Source: SKPS01 sp964469215 | GTDB taxonomy: Bacteria; Bacteroidota; Bacteroidia; Bacteroidales; SKPS01 | Assembly (NCBI GenBank): GCA_964469215.1 | Contig: CAYXYB010000001.1 | Location: forward strand, 62,001-126,000 | Direction: 5' to 3' | DNA length: 64,000 bases | Shown here: piece by piece, positions 63,401-64,000 of the stretch | Layout: every line of letters starts with the position of its first letter | How positions within the stretch are numbered: position 1 is the stretch's first letter | Made by a program: the position numbers and the translations under genes | The notes under the pieces: generated by a model | What the model saw: only the letters and a program-made list of their open reading frames with translations | Told to the model about the DNA's origin: nothing | The model's database searches: none

Positions 63401-64000
63401 ACACGAATATAACAGAATGATAGACGAACTTGAAAAAAGTGCGGATCTTCTTGCCAGAAGTGAACGTGAAAGTGCATGGCGTGAAATGGCAAGGCAGGTA
63501 GCACACGAGATCAAGAACCCACTTACGCCTATGAAGCTAAACCTTCAGCATTTGGAGAAAACGCTCAATGACGATCCGGATATGTGGAAGCAGCAATTTG
63601 AAAAATTTTCGAGAGTTATGCACCAGCAGATAGAGTCGCTTTCGGCCATTGCATCAGCCTTTTCAGATTTTGCTAACATGCCGAAAGGAAAAGTTCAGAA
63701 GGTTGAAATTTCGCATGCAGTAAATGCAGCTTTGAACCTGTTTTCAGGGTATCCTGATGTTGAATGGGTAACCGATATTAATTTACCTGAAGATGCTGTA
63801 ATAGTTTCCGATCCGGAGCAGTTCAGCAGAATGATTATAAACCTTGTTAACAATGCTTTGCAGGCAAAGGTGAAAGAGAGGCAGCTTGTCGTTACTGTAT
63901 ATGCAGGCTTGGAAAACGGCAAATATGTTATCAGGATTCATGATAACGGCAAAGGTATCGATGAAGAGATACGCGACAAGATATTCCTGCCGAGTTTTAC
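60453..64000 (+). CDS. Large NtrY-like sensor histidine kinase (3' end beyond window)
   Basis: The frame opens at the ATG at 60453 (MKRFFAPMPVLAI) and stays open to the right edge, giving at least 1182 residues; this gene is truncated by the window. The N-terminal two-thirds holds about eight hydrophobic helices interleaved with two periplasmic-type sensor stretches (about residues 30-190 and 480-720). A second sensor region (about 800-930) is followed by a helix, a HAMP domain (about 945-1000), a HisKA dimerisation helix with phospho-acceptor His1018 in VAHEIKNPLTPMKL, and the HATPase domain with INLVNNALQAK (N-box) and HDNGKGIDEE (G1). The topology is that of NtrY-type membrane kinases. Its response regulator is presumably past 64000. 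Confidence 0.9.
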   Translation, partial: MKRFFAPMPVLAIISVLYLLFTTAYLFHINQQCDPGHITEIISSVTQQRYVSLMEKAEQLKNQLISQGEPDILTFNYDKLTGTDISLFILKEGKIIFWSDNSTPWNGQDTDSSFSGSRLIKLQNGWYQKYELIHQQYTIVGLSLIKHSYPYDNEYLVNHFQDDYPITTVPVIVEEPTNNNINDSDGNFLFGLTYDLSDVHYGSHGNIAFYLFLTAFVIFNLWLLYLHRRLNPFPSIPDLALVAFLLDALILRGLILWLKFPKLVYKTYFFNPELFASSWLNPSFGDLFLNGITIIIIAWAFYRYSVFQLEKRNSTISRIILTALITCSGLLIYGFSTTVRNLIFDSTLVFNFNNLLSFDLYSFTGLLLMVILSMSLLMFLARIFRYIIEQREGKRMLFFFGIPLLITLTIIAAVTGDTGWWVMSLIFFGFTVSYLLVQNRKIKMMNHTILLLITLSAALTWMINHYTAEKEKNYRLMVAAEYAQKDDPMAEFLFGQARDAMYKDTALAEMIFHEYVDDDLVILYIIQNYFSGGDKFWTKYNFQVTLCAPKQRLVIESDNKVVDCVAFFRQQILDMGRVTLIPDLALIQDNLGQVNYLGILTFENTGNGNRDEVQVFIELYPKVVPVDAGYLELLVDQSVKEKAGIYRYANARYKNGQLVASYGKYIYSFDITRYGDKSKNHRFFSKGGYSHLYYPTGDNNVLLISVPENSLLDVAAPFSFFLLIFLIIYALMIQINNRVDRQRVFRSNFKQRLQLVLFSVIVVSFIVVGGTSVYYIGILNRNKNMANLSDKARSIRIEVEHKLADKEILSQELKPYIQTILRKFNDVFATDINLFDVEGNLLGTSRERIFDEGLISSKMNTDAYREMVVQRKTLLIHEENIGKLNYLSAYIPFKNNMGNIIAYINLPYFARQSELSDEISNYLMAYINIYLLLIAITILFAFLISDMIAKPLILIREKIRKMKLGEVNERIEWEGHDELGELVHEYNRMIDELEKSADLLARSERESAWREMARQVAHEIKNPLTPMKLNLQHLEKTLNDDPDMWKQQFEKFSRVMHQQIESLSAIASAFSDFANMPKGKVQKVEISHAVNAALNLFSGYPDVEWVTDINLPEDAVIVSDPEQFSRMIINLVNNALQAKVKERQLVVTVYAGLENGKYVIRIHDNGKGIDEEIRDKIFLPSF

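Overview
The window reads as chromosome of a Bacteroidota bacterium, most likely a Bacteroidales-type environmental lineage. The evidence is type IX secretion (T9SS) C-terminal sorting domains on several secreted proteins, a PorZ-like protein followed by recO, an ssb-gldE-gldD cluster, TAnnTTTG-type promoter boxes, few Shine-Dalgarno sequences, and Bacteroidota-typical families (DUF4175, DUF2723, FISUMP domains). No phage, transposase, IS element or CRISPR array is visible.

Layout, 1-23 kb: the end of a T9SS cargo gene; tRNA-Lys(CTT) followed by a 96-bp tandem repeat built from the tRNA's own 3' end; meaB; a TerC family membrane protein; a 1394-residue secreted protein with FISUMP and PKD-like repeats; an exported thioredoxin-like protein and two nitroreductase-family proteins. 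A four-gene minus-strand locus follows (17.05 to 11.3 kb): PKD/T9SS protein, ECF sigma factor, an inner-membrane-anchored protein with a C-terminal outer-membrane beta-barrel, and a second PKD/T9SS protein. The pair in the middle has the architecture of the dual membrane-spanning anti-sigma factors described in Bacteroides. Then come RNase R, an M14 carboxypeptidase, a perfect 36-bp palindrome with a 16-bp tandem repeat, and lutB-rpiB.

23-40 kb: an AT-rich divergent intergenic region with DnaA-box-like motifs, nadA, a MORN-variant protein, porZ-recO, glutamine synthetase, a flippase-like membrane protein, an NlpC/P60 lipoprotein, yicC-gmk-nadD, the rimP-nusA-infB translation/transcription operon (minus strand) and tRNA-Gln(TTG).

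40-64 kb: a DUF2723 membrane glycosyltransferase-like protein, polysaccharide deacetylase, ssb, gldE-gldD, polyprenol-phosphate mannose synthase, dihydroorotase, queD, a lipid kinase, the block DUF4175 - HATPase - ybeY - mnmG - methyltransferase, a T9SS cargo gene, and a large NtrY-like histidine kinase running off the right edge. Two parS-like sites (one a perfect 16-bp palindrome) lie at 51.8 and 57.2 kb, close to mnmG (gidA), which suggests the window is origin-proximal.

The cell-envelope theme is strong. PorZ, GldD and GldE are T9SS/gliding-associated. Four proteins carry a T9SS sorting domain. The sigma/anti-sigma pair would connect the outer membrane to transcription, and Pol-P-Man synthase with the DUF2723 protein may serve envelope or protein mannosylation. 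The points I consider most worth following are the sigma/dual-membrane anti-sigma locus, the tRNA-Lys 3'-end repeat array, the parS sites with the candidate origin, and the recently expanded PKD-like repeats.
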